Positions 47,468 through 57,639 are shown, counted from the first letter of the stretch. The stretch: DNA of 64,000 bases from Streptococcus gordonii (GCF_001553855.1 NZ_LQWV01000037.1:62698-126697); one strand, 5' to 3'. The notes: a model not told the origin generated them from the sequence alone. A program made the numbers and translations.

Positions 47468-48610
47468 ATGATTTATTTAGATAATTCAGCAACAACCAAG
47501 CCTTATCCTGAGTCTTTGGCCACTTACACAGAGGTTGCTTCTAAAATCTGGGGAAATCCTTCCAGTCTGCACAGTTTAGGTAGTCAGGCAACCCGTCTCT
47601 TAGAAGCTTCTCGTAGGCAAATTGCAGAGCTTTTGGGCAAGTCTTCGTCGGAGATTTTTTTTACGTCTGGAGGGACAGAAGGAGACAACTGGGTGCTTAA
47701 AGGAGTTGCTTTTGAAAAGATTCCCTTTGGAAAACACATCATCGTATCCAATATTGAGCATCCCGCGGTTAAAGAATCAGCCCTCTGGCTGCAGAGTCAA
47801 GGATTTGAAGTGGATTTCGCTCCAGTGGACAAGGCTGGTTTTGTTGATGTAGACAAGCTAGCGGAGTTGATTCGGCCAGACACCACACTAGTCTCTATCA
47901 TGGCTGTCAATAATGAAATCGGCAGTATTCAGCCTATTCAGAAAATATCCGAACTGCTAGCAGACAAGCCGACTATTTCCTTTCATGTGGATGCTGTACA
48001 GGCTGTTACGAAGATTCCGACAGCTACTTATCTGACGGATCGCGTGGATTTTGCGACATTTTCCAGTCATAAATTTCATGGTGTCCGGGGCGTAGGCTTT
48101 GTCTATATCAAGTCTGGCAAGAAAATCAGTCCGCTTTTGACTGGTGGAGGTCAGGAGTCGGACAAGCGCTCAACGACGGAGAATTTAGCTGGCATTGCTG
48201 CGACAGCCAAGGCCTTGCGATTGTCTATGGAAAGGCAAGAAGTATTTGCCCAGAGGACGACTCAGATGAAGAAGATTCTCCTTGAAGAGCTGCAGAAGTA
48301 TCCAGATGTGATGATTTTCTCAGACATGGAAGATTTTGCGCCCCATATACTAACCTTTGGTATCAAGGGAGTGCGTGGCGAAGTTGTCGTTCATGCATTT
48401 GAAGACTACGAGATTTATATCTCGACTACCAGCGCTTGCTCTTCTAAGGCTGGAAAGCCAGCAGGAACCCTAATCGCTATGGGGGTTGAAAAGTCTATCG
48501 CTCAAACGGCTGTCCGTATCAGTTTGGATCTTGACAACGATATGAGCCAGATGGAGCAGTTTTTGACAACTTTTAAAATCATTTACGAAAAAACTAGAAA
48601 AGTAAGGTAA
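47468..48610 (+). CDS. Cysteine desulfurase (NifS/IscS family)
   Basis: A 380-aa PLP enzyme releasing sulfur from cysteine as a protein persulfide. PLP Lys in FSSHKFHGVRGVGF (about 200-213), catalytic Cys in the loop SACSSKAGKPAG (about 324-335). The ATG at 47468 follows AGAGGAAAG; an in-frame upstream start at 47411 falls within the terminator region and before the -10 box. thiI begins 3 nt after its stop, so it is most likely the sulfur donor for ThiI (NifZ/IscS role), as in other Firmicutes. Confidence 0.94.
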   Translation: MIYLDNSATTKPYPESLATYTEVASKIWGNPSSLHSLGSQATRLLEASRRQIAELLGKSSSEIFFTSGGTEGDNWVLKGVAFEKIPFGKHIIVSNIEHPAVKESALWLQSQGFEVDFAPVDKAGFVDVDKLAELIRPDTTLVSIMAVNNEIGSIQPIQKISELLADKPTISFHVDAVQAVTKIPTATYLTDRVDFATFSSHKFHGVRGVGFVYIKSGKKISPLLTGGGQESDKRSTTENLAGIAATAKALRLSMERQEVFAQRTTQMKKILLEELQKYPDVMIFSDMEDFAPHILTFGIKGVRGEVVVHAFEDYEIYISTTSACSSKAGKPAGTLIAMGVEKSIAQTAVRISLDLDNDMSQMEQFLTTFKIIYEKTRKVR

Positions 48611-48613
48611 ACA

Positions 48614-49828
48614 ATGCATTATTCAGAAATTATGGTACGCTACGGTGAGCTCTCAACCAAGGGCAAGAACCGCATGCGCTTTATCAACAAACTCAAACGC
48701 AATATCCAATCAGTCTTATCAATCTATCCGCGGGTTCATGTCAAGGCTGACCGTGACCGCACTCATATCTATCTGCATGGAACAGACTATCAGCCAGTCG
48801 CTGAATCACTCAAGCAGATTTTTGGGATTCAGAATTTCTCTCCATCTTATAGGGTTAAAAAGTCTGTACCAGCCTTGATTGAAGCTGTTCAAACCATCAT
48901 GAAGGAAGTCTATCAAGAGGGTATGACCTTTAAGATTTCTAGCAAACGCAGTGATCACAGCTTTGAATTGGATAGCCGCGAGCTTAACCAAACGCTTGGG
49001 GATGCTGTTTTTGAGGCTATTCCCAATGTTCAGGTTAAAATGAAAGCGCCTGATATTGAGCTTCGTGTCGAAATTCGTGAAGAAGCGGCCTATATCTCCT
49101 ATGAGACGATTCGTGGTGCTGGGGGACTGCCAGTCGGTACTTCAGGAAAAGGCATGCTCATGTTGTCGGGTGGGATTGACTCACCAGTGGCTGGTTATCT
49201 GGCTCTCAAGCGTGGTGTAGATATCGAGGCTGTTCACTTTGCCAGTCCGCCTTACACCAGTCCAGGAGCTCTGAAAAAAGCTCAAGATTTGACTCGAAAA
49301 TTGACCAAGTTTGGTGGCAATATCCAGTTTATCGAAGTGCCTTTCACAGAGATTCAAGAGGAAATCAAGGCCAAGGCTCCTGAAGCCTACCTGATGACCC
49401 TGACTCGTCGCTTTATGATGCGCATTACGGATCGGATTCGGGAGGAACGGGGGGCTCAAGTCATTATCAACGGAGAAAGTCTAGGTCAGGTGGCTAGTCA
49501 AACCATCGAGAGTATGCAGGCTATCAATGCAGTAACCAATACACCGGTTATCCGTCCTGTCGTGACCATGGACAAGCTGGAAATCATTGAGATTGCAGAA
49601 AAAATCGATACTTTCCAAATCTCTATCCAGCCATTTGAAGACTGCTGTACCATTTTTGCACCAGACCGGCCTAAAACCAATCCGAAGATCAAGAATGCGG
49701 AGCAGTACGAAGCTCGCTTAGATGTTGAAGGTTTGGTAGAGCGCGCTGTTGCAGGCATCATGATTACTGAGATCAGACCACAAGCAGAGACTGATGAAGT
49801 TGACGAGCTGATTGAGGAGCTGTTGTAA
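48614..49828 (+). CDS. thiI: tRNA 4-thiouridine synthase ThiI
   Basis: A 404-aa ThiI that adenylates and thiolates U8 of tRNA. N-terminal ferredoxin-like and THUMP domains (about 1-165), then a PP-loop ATPase with [12 protein letters not shown] (about 184-195). It lacks the C-terminal rhodanese domain of the E. coli enzyme, which is normal for Firmicutes. Conserved Cys are in [10 protein letters not shown]. The sulfur should come from the desulfurase encoded immediately upstream. A thiazole role is also possible, but no thiamin genes are nearby. Confidence 0.96.
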   Translation: MHYSEIMVRYGELSTKGKNRMRFINKLKRNIQSVLSIYPRVHVKADRDRTHIYLHGTDYQPVAESLKQIFGIQNFSPSYRVKKSVPALIEAVQTIMKEVYQEGMTFKISSKRSDHSFELDSRELNQTLGDAVFEAIPNVQVKMKAPDIELRVEIREEAAYISYETIRGAGGLPVGTSGKGMLMLSGGIDSPVAGYLALKRGVDIEAVHFASPPYTSPGALKKAQDLTRKLTKFGGNIQFIEVPFTEIQEEIKAKAPEAYLMTLTRRFMMRITDRIREERGAQVIINGESLGQVASQTIESMQAINAVTNTPVIRPVVTMDKLEIIEIAEKIDTFQISIQPFEDCCTIFAPDRPKTNPKIKNAEQYEARLDVEGLVERAVAGIMITEIRPQAETDEVDELIEELL

Positions 49829-49849
49829 AAGCGAGAGAAGGTGACCTTT

Positions 49850-50371
49850 ATGCTTGCTGTTTTTCTCTTAATTCCTTTTTTGCTGATTCGCTTTCCTTTA
49901 TTGAGTCATTACAGCAAAAACGCTTTGTCACGAGCGGCTTATTTTGCATCAGTCCAAGGAAAGGAAAAGATAGCATATATGATTTATCAATTGAGCAATC
50001 TAACCTTGTTCATAACTCCTTTTTTGCTTGAAGTTAAGTTTGATTCTTCTGTTTTCTTTTATGCTGGTATAGCTATTTACCTGCTTGGTTTGGCTTTGTG
50101 TGCTATCAGTATGAGGGATTTCGCTAGACCAGCTGCAAACGGCATGAATACAAAGGGTCTTTATCGCTATTCCCGTAATCCCATGTATCTAGCTTACTTT
50201 GTTTGTTTTTTAGGAATAGCTTTTTTGACTAAGTCAATGATTTTCTTTCTGATTTTAGTGATTTTTCAGACTGCGGCCCACTGGATTATCCTCTCTGAGG
50301 AGCGCTGGTGTCTTGAAAAATTCGGAAAGTCTTATCAAGACTATCAAGATAAAGTACGACGCTATTTTTAA
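49850..50371 (+). CDS. Isoprenylcysteine carboxyl methyltransferase-like membrane protein
   Basis: A 173-aa membrane protein with about four or five segments and the ICMT/PEMT-type C-terminal motif YRYSRNPMYLAYF (about 105-117) followed by EERWCLEKFGKSYQDYQ. Bacterial members are presumed S-adenosylmethionine-dependent methyltransferases with unknown substrates. AGAAGG at 49834-49839 selects the ATG at 49850; a GTG at 49841 is too close to it. It follows thiI by 21 nt and may be co-transcribed. Confidence 0.82.
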   Translation: MLAVFLLIPFLLIRFPLLSHYSKNALSRAAYFASVQGKEKIAYMIYQLSNLTLFITPFLLEVKFDSSVFFYAGIAIYLLGLALCAISMRDFARPAANGMNTKGLYRYSRNPMYLAYFVCFLGIAFLTKSMIFFLILVIFQTAAHWIILSEERWCLEKFGKSYQDYQDKVRRYF

Positions 50372-50473
50372 GCTTCTTCCAATCAATAATTACAAGATAA
50401 ATTTATTAATAAATAGAATAGTAAAATACTCTTGATTTAAGTTTTAATAAAATAGTAGAAAAAAGGAGAATGA

Positions 50474-51067
50474 ATGAGCGATTGGTATTATTTTTGGAGA
50501 GGACTTGCTGGAGCATTTTCTTGGGAAAAGGGCCAAGATAATGCTTTGATTGGAGGAGAACCTAGCTGGACTTATTTATTAGGGCTTAGCATTAACTTTT
50601 TAGTGATTCTAGGAATTTTTGGTCTAGTCTTGTTCGGATTCTATAAAACCAAAGTTCAAGCAGGTTCTTGGAAGGCGGCTTTCGGAGTCTTTTGGGATAA
50701 TCTATTTTTAAGAGGGCGCGCCAGAGGTATTTTAGGTCTTATAGTTGGCTTCCCCATTATTTTCATTGCAATCCCCTTCTATGCTGGATATCGTGTGACA
50801 AATGGTGTTTGGCGCTACAATTATTTTACAAATCAAGAAACAGTTACTAAGACGGTCTTACTTTCTGAGTTAGATACTTATGTTGGAAGTAGGAAGTCAG
50901 GTAGCTCTAGTATTACCTTGACAGTTTTTACTGGAAACGAGAAGCGTACAGTCAACATTGCAAACTCAAGTCAGACACTAGCCCGCACCTTAAAATCAGA
51001 ATTAAAGACACCGACAATGATTGATGTTGAAGTCAATAAAGAAGGACAGATTATCTTTGTTCATTAA
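50474..51067 (+). CDS. Membrane protein of unknown function
   Basis: A 197-aa protein with two clear membrane segments (about 35-58 and 85-108) and a C-terminal soluble domain of about 85 residues rich in Ser, Thr and Lys. AAAAGGAG precedes the ATG. It resembles no family I can name. It stands alone between the methyltransferase-like gene and the L21 leader. Confidence 0.7.
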   Translation: MSDWYYFWRGLAGAFSWEKGQDNALIGGEPSWTYLLGLSINFLVILGIFGLVLFGFYKTKVQAGSWKAAFGVFWDNLFLRGRARGILGLIVGFPIIFIAIPFYAGYRVTNGVWRYNYFTNQETVTKTVLLSELDTYVGSRKSGSSSITLTVFTGNEKRTVNIANSSQTLARTLKSELKTPTMIDVEVNKEGQIIFVH

Positions 51068-51113
51068 AAAAATTTAATAAGCTTGAAAATCCGTTTTCAT
51101 TGGGTGAAAAGGC

Positions 51114-51142
51114 TTGTCAAAAGGGAAGAGAAGTGCTATACT
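51114..51142 (+). promoter_or_regulatory. Promoter of the rplU operon
   Basis: TTGTCA (51114-51119), 17-nt spacer ending in TGC, TATACT (51137-51142). Confidence 0.75.
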
Positions 51143-51148
51143 TAGAGA

Positions 51149-51283
51149 GTTGACTATGCACGTTCCTGTGCAACCGCACGAACATCGTTGCTCACATAGT
51201 GAGTATAAAGTGGTTAGTCCCACGATGCTAGGCGAGTCTTCACAAAAATACGGGGGAACCCCAAAAAAATCATAGGAGGTGCA
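51149..51283 (+). promoter_or_regulatory. Ribosomal protein L21 leader
   Basis: A leader of about 135 nt with the features of the Firmicutes L21 leader: a branched region containing TGCACGTTCCTGTGCA and the distal GGGGGAACCCC hairpin before the ribosome-binding site TAGGAGG. Such leaders are thought to bind L21 and regulate the operon. Identification rests on position and these hairpins. Confidence 0.75.
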
Positions 51284-51285
51284 TA

Positions 51286-51600
51286 ATGAGCACATACGCA
51301 ATCATTAAAACTGGCGGAAAACAAGTTAAAGTTGAAGTTGGTCAAGCAATCTACGTTGAAAAATTGAACGTTGAAGCTGGTCAAGATGTTACTTTTGACG
51401 AAGTTGTTCTTGTTGGTGGTGAAAAAACTGTTGTCGGAACTCCACTTGTTGCCGGAGCTACTGTTGTCGGAACTGTTGAAAAACAAGGTAAACAAAAGAA
51501 AGTTGTTACTTTCAAATATAAACCTAAAAAGGGCAGTCACCGTAAACAAGGTCACCGTCAACCATATACTAAGGTTGTCATCAACGCGATCAACGCTTAA
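51286..51600 (+). CDS. rplU: 50S ribosomal protein L21
   Basis: A 104-aa L21 that binds 23S rRNA. It starts [19 protein letters not shown] and ends with the conserved [17 protein letters not shown] segment. Strong codon bias and TAGGAGG upstream fit high expression. First gene of the rplU-prp-rpmA operon. Confidence 0.98.
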   Translation: MSTYAIIKTGGKQVKVEVGQAIYVEKLNVEAGQDVTFDEVVLVGGEKTVVGTPLVAGATVVGTVEKQGKQKKVVTFKYKPKKGSHRKQGHRQPYTKVVINAINA

Positions 51601-51615
51601 TTTTCAGGAGAACAC

Positions 51616-51960
51616 ATGATACACGCAGTCTTTGAGAGAGCTGAGGATGGCGAACTGAGATGTGCAGAGATTACTGGACACGCCGGAAGCGGCGAATACG
51701 GCTTTGATGTCGTGTGTGCATCGGTTTCGACGCTTGCCATAAATTTTGTCAATTCAATTGAAAAATTCGCGGGCTATGAACCGACCTTAGAATTAAACGA
51801 AGATCAAGGTGGATTCTTACGGGTTGAAATCCCAAAAGATATTGCACCGAACCAGAGAGAAATGACTCAGCTTTTCTTTGAATCCTTTTTCTTAGGAATG
51901 GCAAACCTATCGGAGAACTCATCAGAGTTCGTCCAAACAAGAGTTATCACAGAAAACTAA
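51616..51960 (+). CDS. prp: Ribosomal-processing cysteine protease Prp
   Basis: A 114-aa Prp (YsxB family). The catalytic pair is His22 ([11 protein letters not shown]) and Cys34 (DVVCASVS), the positions known in S. aureus Prp. The enzyme removes the N-terminal extension of L27, and the extension is present in the gene 17 nt downstream. It is encoded between rplU and rpmA as in other Firmicutes whose L27 needs cleavage. Confidence 0.95.
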   Translation: MIHAVFERAEDGELRCAEITGHAGSGEYGFDVVCASVSTLAINFVNSIEKFAGYEPTLELNEDQGGFLRVEIPKDIAPNQREMTQLFFESFFLGMANLSENSSEFVQTRVITEN

Positions 51961-51977
51961 CACGGAGGAAAAACATT

Positions 51978-52271
51978 ATGTTAAAAATGAATCTTGCTAA
52001 CTTGCAATTATTCGCCCACAAAAAAGGTGGAGGTTCTACATCTAACGGACGTGATTCACAAGCGAAACGTCTTGGTGCTAAAGCTGCTGACGGTCAAACT
52101 GTTACAGGTGGCTCAATCCTTTACCGTCAACGCGGAACTCACATCTATCCAGGTGTAAACGTTGGCCGCGGTGGAGACGATACTTTGTTTGCAAAAGTTG
52201 AAGGCGTAGTTCGCTTTGAACGCAAAGGACGCGATAAAAAACAAGTTTCTGTTTACCCAATCGCTAAATAA
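51978..52271 (+). CDS. rpmA: 50S ribosomal protein L27 with cleavable extension
   Basis: A 97-aa L27. The N-terminus [12 protein letters not shown] precedes AHKKGGGST, the mature start that reaches the peptidyl transferase centre. Prp is expected to cut after Phe12, since LQLF/AHKK is the known site in Firmicutes. CGGAGG precedes the ATG. Last gene of the operon. Confidence 0.98.
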   Translation: MLKMNLANLQLFAHKKGGGSTSNGRDSQAKRLGAKAADGQTVTGGSILYRQRGTHIYPGVNVGRGGDDTLFAKVEGVVRFERKGRDKKQVSVYPIAK

Positions 52272-52293
52272 GGTTATAAAACCACTAAACAAA

Positions 52294-52327
52294 AGGCTTT
52301 CTGAGAGATCAGAGAGCCTATTTTTTA
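52294..52327 (+). terminator. Terminator after rpmA
   Basis: AGGCTTTCTG/CAGAGAGCCT (52294-52303, 52310-52319; one G-U pair), 6-nt loop, then ATTTTTTATTTT. Confidence 0.9.
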
Positions 52328-52434
52328 TTTTGATAACTGTATTTTAATAAGTAAGATGATAGGGAAACCGTTTCCTTGACTTTAAAGTATTGAAATGATT
52401 GAATAGTTTTTATAAAAAATAAATCGGAGGGCAT

Positions 52435-52740
52435 ATGTTCCATTTTTTTACAAAAGTTGAAAGTATTTCAACAGCAGAATTAGAGAAAAGGTTGAAGACG
52501 AATATTAAGCTACTGGATGTTCGAACCCCGTCTGAATATAGCAAGGGTCACATCAGGGGAGCCCAGAATCTTCCTTTAGGGCAACTCGATCGCTATTCGC
52601 AGTCAAAAGAAGAGAAGCTTTATGTGATTTGTCACTCAGGTGTTCGTAGCAGATTAGCAGCGAAAAAGCTTAAAAAGAAAGGCTATGATGTTGTGAATGT
52701 TTCTGGAGGCATGATGTCTTGGAAAGGGGATGTCGTTTAA
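52435..52740 (+). CDS. Single-domain rhodanese
   Basis: A 101-aa rhodanese-like protein with LDVRTPSEYSKGHIRGAQNLPLGQ and the active-site loop CHSGVRS (Cys about residue 67). It should carry a persulfide; its partner is unknown. CGGAGG precedes the ATG. It is probably a single-gene transcript. Confidence 0.92.
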   Translation: MFHFFTKVESISTAELEKRLKTNIKLLDVRTPSEYSKGHIRGAQNLPLGQLDRYSQSKEEKLYVICHSGVRSRLAAKKLKKKGYDVVNVSGGMMSWKGDVV

Positions 52741-52749
52741 AGTAAGTCA

Positions 52750-52789
52750 ATAAAAAACTCTTTGCCAATTTTTAATGAATGGCAAAGAG
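52750..52789 (-). terminator. Terminator of the minus-strand lipoprotein gene
   Basis: A 10-bp perfect stem CTCTTTGCCA/TGGCAAAGAG (52758-52767, 52780-52789). On the minus strand it is followed by TTTTTTATT; on the plus strand no T run follows. Confidence 0.82.
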
Positions 52790-52799
52790 AAGGAGTCGC

Positions 52800-53327
52800 T
52801 TATTTGACTGTTGTAGGGATGATATCTTTAGTTTTTCCAGAATGAGCAATCACACGATATTCGTTTGGTTTTGTTTCGTATTGGAATGCAATGGTTGTGG
52901 TGTCGTCTGGTAATTTTTGTGCAATGTCAGCAATAGTCTGACGGAAACCTTGCAGGATTTGTTTGTCTTCTTCTGTGGCAGTATTATTATCAAAAGCAGC
53001 CATCATTTCCTTAGTTCCAGCAGCTGTATCACCTTTGATAGAAGCTGTAATGACGGTATGTCCATTCGGGAAAGCTTCGTCTTTTACATCTTTTTCAACT
53101 TTAATATCAAAATCTTTAGAATTTCCATTTGGATCAAATATTGATTTCAGCTCATTGATAACATCTTCTTGAGAAGTACCAGCTGATTTGCTTTTTTTGG
53201 CAGTAGATACTGATGAAGTGACTTCTGAAGAAGATGATGAGGATGTTTCTTCAGTTGACTTCGCAGAGCATGCGGCTAAAACGATAAATGATAGGGCAGT
53301 TAAACTATAGAGTGAAATTTTCTTCAT
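52800..53327 (-). CDS. Putative lipoprotein, function unknown
   Basis: A 175-aa protein with a lipoprotein signal (hydrophobic stretch and lipobox LAAC, Cys about residue 20), a Ser-rich spacer (about 22-50) and a soluble domain of about 120 residues. It should be anchored on the outer membrane face. I recognise no named family. AGGAGG precedes the ATG. Single gene with its own terminator. Confidence 0.8.
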   Translation of the reverse strand: MKKISLYSLTALSFIVLAACSAKSTEETSSSSSSEVTSSVSTAKKSKSAGTSQEDVINELKSIFDPNGNSKDFDIKVEKDVKDEAFPNGHTVITASIKGDTAAGTKEMMAAFDNNTATEEDKQILQGFRQTIADIAQKLPDDTTTIAFQYETKPNEYRVIAHSGKTKDIIPTTVK

Positions 53328-53513
53328 AGATTCCTCCTGGAAAGGTTAAGGTTATATTATTCTCTTATAACTGGAAAACAGTATCAAGAAATAAATTGTA
53401 GATATATTGTAACCAACGCTAAGCCAGTCGTCAAGCGACTTTCAGGCTTTTTAGGCAACTTGAGTAAAAAATCATATAAAGGATATAAGAACTACAGATG
53501 AACATAGAAAAAA

Positions 53514-53560
53514 AGTAGATGATGACCTACCTTTTTGGTTGGTCTCGCCTACTTTTTTAG
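53514..53560. terminator. Terminator-like hairpin downstream of the Cof gene
   Basis: AAAAAAGTAG/CTACTTTTTT flanks an inner GACC/GGTC stem. T runs lie on both sides. It is placed to end the minus-strand Cof phosphatase gene. Confidence 0.6.
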
Positions 53561-54369
53561 TTTAGAAGATATTTTTCAATAGCTTTTGCTACCCCATTTT
53601 CGTCATTGGAGTCAGTGACGTCATCAGCGAGTGATTTAACATAGTCGCTGGCATTCCCCATGGCAATACCTAGACCTGTAAATTTTAGCATTTCAAGGTC
53701 ATTGTTGGCGTCGCCAAGAGCCATGATTTCCTCTGCTTGGATATCTAATTTTTGGGCTAGTTTTTCTAATGCAAATGCTTTAGTGATACCTGCCGGCATA
53801 ACTTCATAAATCACATCCTGTGAGCGTACACCGCTGAAATGCTGGCAGATATCAGAGGCATATTTTTCTTCAAAAAAATCGACTGTCTCTTTTTCTGCTA
53901 AGAACATGGCCTGGAACATCGTATACTTACCACTAACTGCCTCCTCAAGGCTGATTTCAGTGGGTGAGGTAAAAACATAGCCTGTGTCTCGAACTACGAT
54001 AGGGCTTGGTGTCTCTCCGACAACGAAATAGTGTTCTTCGTCAAATAAGGTAAGTTGGATGGAGCTATCTTGGGTTAAGCTATAGAGATAGTGGATATCT
54101 TGCTTATCCAAGGCGACTGAGTCTATTACCTTCCAATCACTGGTTTGGTGGATGGCACAGCCATTGTCAACAATCACATATTCATCTTCTTGGGCGAGGC
54201 CTAAAAGTTCGTAATATGGTCGAACACCAAAAGGAGGACGACCTGTACAAAGGACCAGTTTCACACCAGCCTTTATAGCTTTGTGGATAGCAGAGATATT
54301 TTCTTGGGAAATCTTTTTTTGAGAATTCAAGAGAGTTCCATCCATATCAAGTGCAAGTAATTTTATCAT
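53557..54369 (-). CDS. Cof-type HAD phosphatase
   Basis: A 270-aa HAD hydrolase (Cof type) with motif I ALDMDGTLLNSQ (Asp near residue 8), motif II LCTGRPPFG and motif IV MALGDANNDLEML near the C-terminus. It is the third Cof-type enzyme in the window; sugar phosphate or FMN substrates are typical, and none can be assigned. TGGAGAT precedes the ATG. It is divergent from lepA. Confidence 0.9.
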   Translation of the reverse strand: MIKLLALDMDGTLLNSQKKISQENISAIHKAIKAGVKLVLCTGRPPFGVRPYYELLGLAQEDEYVIVDNGCAIHQTSDWKVIDSVALDKQDIHYLYSLTQDSSIQLTLFDEEHYFVVGETPSPIVVRDTGYVFTSPTEISLEEAVSGKYTMFQAMFLAEKETVDFFEEKYASDICQHFSGVRSQDVIYEVMPAGITKAFALEKLAQKLDIQAEEIMALGDANNDLEMLKFTGLGIAMGNASDYVKSLADDVTDSNDENGVAKAIEKYLLN

Positions 54370-54453
54370 TGTTTATCTCCAATATTAATCTGTGATAAGT
54401 ATAGCATAATTTATGGATAAAGTCCGAGTCTATAGGAAAAATCGCGGGTCTTG

Positions 54454-54462
54454 TGTTATAAT
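54454..54462 (+). promoter_or_regulatory. Extended -10 promoter of lepA
   Basis: TGT-TATAAT, 30 nt upstream of the lepA start at 54492. Confidence 0.65.
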
Positions 54463-54491
54463 AAATAGAATACCCTAAAAGGATGAGAAAA

Positions 54492-56315
54492 ATGAATTTA
54501 GAAGATTTGAAAAAACGTCAGGAGAAGATCCGCAATTTCTCCATCATTGCCCATATCGACCACGGGAAATCGACCTTGGCTGACCGGATTTTGGAGGCGA
54601 CTGAGACGGTTTCCAGCCGGGAAATGCAGGCCCAACTCTTAGACAGTATGGACTTGGAGCGGGAGCGCGGTATCACCATCAAACTAAATGCTATCGAGCT
54701 TAATTACACAGCTAAAGATGGTGAAACCTATATCTTCCACCTCATTGACACGCCAGGACACGTGGACTTTACCTATGAAGTATCGCGGTCGTTAGCAGCC
54801 TGTGAAGGAGCTATTCTGGTCGTTGATGCAGCTCAGGGGATTGAAGCTCAGACCTTGGCTAATGTCTATCTAGCGCTGGACAATGACTTGGAAATCCTGC
54901 CGGTTATCAATAAGATTGACCTGCCAGCTGCGGATCCAGAACGGGTGCGAGCTGAGATTGAAGATGTGATTGGGCTAGATGCTAGCGAAGCCGTATTAGC
55001 TTCTGCCAAGGCCGGTATCGGGATTGAAGAAATCCTTGAACAAATAGTAGAAAAAGTTCCAGCTCCGACTGGAAGTGTAGAAGCACCACTCAAAGCCTTG
55101 ATTTTTGACTCAGTCTATGATGCCTATCGTGGGGTAATTCTGCAAGTGCGGGTTATGGACGGTGTGGTCAAGCCGGGAGATACCATTCAGCTCATGAGCA
55201 ATGGCAAGACCTTTGATGTAACTGAGGTCGGCATCTTTACTCCAAAGGCCATTGGTCGCGATTTCCTAGCGACAGGGGATGTTGGCTACATCGCTGCCTC
55301 TATCAAGACAGTGCAGGATACTCGAGTTGGAGATACTGTAACATTGGCTGACAATCCAGCTACAGAACCTCTGCATGGCTACAAGCAGATGAACCCGATG
55401 GTTTTCGCTGGACTCTATCCAATCGAGTCTAATAAATACAATGACTTACGTGAAGCACTCGAAAAGCTCCAGCTAAACGATGCCAGTCTGCAGTTTGAAC
55501 CAGAAACATCTCAGGCATTAGGATTTGGTTTCCGCTGTGGCTTCTTGGGCTTGCTGCATATGGATGTCATTCAGGAGCGCTTGGAGCGTGAATTTAATAT
55601 TGATCTGATTATGACAGCGCCATCTGTTATCTATAAGGTCAATATGACAGATGGTGCTTCGATTGATGTGTCCAATCCGAGCGAGTTTCCGGATCCGACC
55701 AAGATTGACTCCATTGAAGAGCCCTATGTTAAGGCGCAGATTATGGTGCCGCAGGAATTTGTCGGAGCGGTGATGGAGTTGGCTCAGCGCAAGCGCGGTG
55801 ACTTTGTGACCATGGACTATATCGATGATAATCGGGTCAATGTCATCTATCAAATCCCGCTTGCTGAAATTGTCTTTGACTTCTTTGACAAGCTCAAGTC
55901 CTCTACTCGTGGCTATGCTAGCTTTGACTATGAAATCTCTGAGTATCGCTCGTCCAAGCTAGTTAAAATGGATATTCTCCTCAATGGCGACAAGGTTGAT
56001 GCTCTCAGCTTTATCGTTCACAAGGAATTTGCCTATGAGCGTGGTAAGCTGATTGTAGAGAAGCTCAAGAAAATCATTCCTCGTCAGCAGTTTGAAGTAC
56101 CTATTCAGGCCGCTATCGGTCAGAAAATCGTGGCTCGGACAGACATCAAGGCCCTGCGTAAGAATGTCTTGGCCAAGTGTTATGGTGGTGACGTTTCCCG
56201 GAAGCGCAAACTCCTTGAAAAACAAAAAGCCGGTAAGAAACGGATGAAGGCTATCGGTTCTGTTGAAGTTCCCCAAGAGGCCTTCCTCAGTGTCTTGAGT
56301 ATGGATGATGAATAA
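54492..56315 (+). CDS. lepA: Elongation factor 4 (LepA)
   Basis: Translational GTPase of 607 aa, the usual length. G1 AHIDHGKST (about 16-24), GITIK, DTPGH, NKID, then EF-G-like domains and the LepA-specific C-terminal domain ([17 protein letters not shown]). It acts on the ribosome, in back-translocation or initiation depending on the report. AAAAGGA (54477-54483) supports the ATG at 54492; the ATG at 54483 overlaps that site. Confidence 0.97.
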   Translation: MNLEDLKKRQEKIRNFSIIAHIDHGKSTLADRILEATETVSSREMQAQLLDSMDLERERGITIKLNAIELNYTAKDGETYIFHLIDTPGHVDFTYEVSRSLAACEGAILVVDAAQGIEAQTLANVYLALDNDLEILPVINKIDLPAADPERVRAEIEDVIGLDASEAVLASAKAGIGIEEILEQIVEKVPAPTGSVEAPLKALIFDSVYDAYRGVILQVRVMDGVVKPGDTIQLMSNGKTFDVTEVGIFTPKAIGRDFLATGDVGYIAASIKTVQDTRVGDTVTLADNPATEPLHGYKQMNPMVFAGLYPIESNKYNDLREALEKLQLNDASLQFEPETSQALGFGFRCGFLGLLHMDVIQERLEREFNIDLIMTAPSVIYKVNMTDGASIDVSNPSEFPDPTKIDSIEEPYVKAQIMVPQEFVGAVMELAQRKRGDFVTMDYIDDNRVNVIYQIPLAEIVFDFFDKLKSSTRGYASFDYEISEYRSSKLVKMDILLNGDKVDALSFIVHKEFAYERGKLIVEKLKKIIPRQQFEVPIQAAIGQKIVARTDIKALRKNVLAKCYGGDVSRKRKLLEKQKAGKKRMKAIGSVEVPQEAFLSVLSMDDE

Positions 56316-56359
56316 TCTCTTAAATCCCTAGGTAACATGTTCCAAAAAGGAGGAAAATC

Positions 56360-56995
56360 ATGAAACGATCGTACTTACTTGGTGCAGTCCTTGTATTGAC
56401 TTCACTTACACTTATATCTTGTGCAAAATCTCAACAAAAAAGTGAACAAACGAGCTCATCGACCAGTTCAAGTGTTCAAGTGAAAAAGGATAGTTCAGAC
56501 TCTTCTTCTAAGGAAAGCAAGAGCAAAGACAATCAAGAAAGAAAACGTGTTGGCTCCCCTGAGTTTGGCTATATCGATATCCCAAGTAAATGGGTTAAAT
56601 TTGTTGATGTAGATGTTGAGGGACTCGTTCAATATACAGATGGCTCTACCTATAATATCGTTACCATGAATGCCATTTCTAAGGCAGAGGCAGAAGTAGG
56701 TGAGGGGGAAACCTTCAATGCAGAAACGATTGCTCAACGCGTCGCCTATAATTGGAGTCAAAAAGATAATCTTGAAAAGATGTGGGGAACTAAGAATACC
56801 GTATCTGGCCAAGAAGCATTTCAACTTAACATCATCTTGAAGTCAGGACAACTTGCTAATACATTGGTTTTCCAAAAGGATGATAAAGTCTATATACTGT
56901 CCATTGAAGGTGACAAAGAAACGATCAATGACTTCTTGGAAAACATGAAGGATACATGGAGTCTCGACGAAAAAAATTCAAATGCTAAGATCTAA
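56360..56995 (+). CDS. Putative lipoprotein, function unknown
   Basis: A 211-aa protein with a lipoprotein signal peptide (lipobox LISC, Cys about residue 21), a Ser/Lys/Gln-rich spacer (about 22-58) and a soluble domain beginning GSPEFGYIDIPSKWVKF. It should sit on the outer membrane face. The C-terminal part resembles small stress or surface lipoproteins of streptococci, but no function is assignable. AAAAAGGAGG precedes the ATG. Confidence 0.8.
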   Translation: MKRSYLLGAVLVLTSLTLISCAKSQQKSEQTSSSTSSSVQVKKDSSDSSSKESKSKDNQERKRVGSPEFGYIDIPSKWVKFVDVDVEGLVQYTDGSTYNIVTMNAISKAEAEVGEGETFNAETIAQRVAYNWSQKDNLEKMWGTKNTVSGQEAFQLNIILKSGQLANTLVFQKDDKVYILSIEGDKETINDFLENMKDTWSLDEKNSNAKI

Positions 56996-57003
56996 AAGAC
57001 TCA

Positions 57004-57039
57004 AAAAAATGAGATTGACTGAAAGGTATCTCATTTTTT
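57004..57039 (+). terminator. Terminator after the lipoprotein gene
   Basis: A 12-bp stem AAAAAATGAGAT/ATCTCATTTTTT with a 12-nt loop. Confidence 0.85.
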
Positions 57040-57084
57040 GATGTGTTGATGATAAACACTAAAAAGATAATTAGAAAGTAAAAT

Positions 57085-57579
57085 ATGACTCAAGAAATCG
57101 ACCTTGAAAAGTACCATCAGCTAGCCCTGCAAAAGCAGAAAGAGCACCGAAAGTTTTTGGCTAACTTGAAGAAAAAACCACCAAAAAACCTCGATAAGAT
57201 TGCCCAGCAAATCCATGATGAGGTCTTTGAGGAGATTGACTGCACAGCTTGCGCCAATTGTTGTAAGACCCTGGGACCAGATTTTAAGGAAGCTGATATA
57301 GTCCGTATTGCCAAATATTTCAAGATGAAGCTGCCGGCTTTTGAAGAGGAATTTCTACAGGTAGACGAAGACGGTGACAAGGTTTTCAAGGCCATGCCTT
57401 GTCCTTTTTTAGGTGGAGATAATCTCTGTTCGATCTACGATGTCCGTCCCAAGGCCTGCCGAGAATTTCCCCATACAGACCGTAAGAAGATTCATCAGAT
57501 TAATCATCTGACAATTAAAAATACCCTGACCTGCCCAGCGGCTTATCTCTTTGTGGAGAAGCTGCGGGATAGGTTGTAA
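57085..57579 (+). CDS. YkgJ-family cysteine-cluster protein
   Basis: A 164-aa member of the putative zinc- or iron-chelating YkgJ family. The Cys pattern is CTACANCC (about 53-60), CPFLGGDNLC (about 107-116), CREFPH (about 127-132) and a C-terminal CPAAY. Eight Cys in this order suggest a bound metal centre. Function unknown. The ribosome-binding site is weak. Confidence 0.88.
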   Translation: MTQEIDLEKYHQLALQKQKEHRKFLANLKKKPPKNLDKIAQQIHDEVFEEIDCTACANCCKTLGPDFKEADIVRIAKYFKMKLPAFEEEFLQVDEDGDKVFKAMPCPFLGGDNLCSIYDVRPKACREFPHTDRKKIHQINHLTIKNTLTCPAAYLFVEKLRDRL

Positions 57580-57639
57580 AATCCCCCTCTAAATCTTGTA
57601 CAAAAATTCTAGGGCGGAAGTATCTTATATCTGTTAGAC

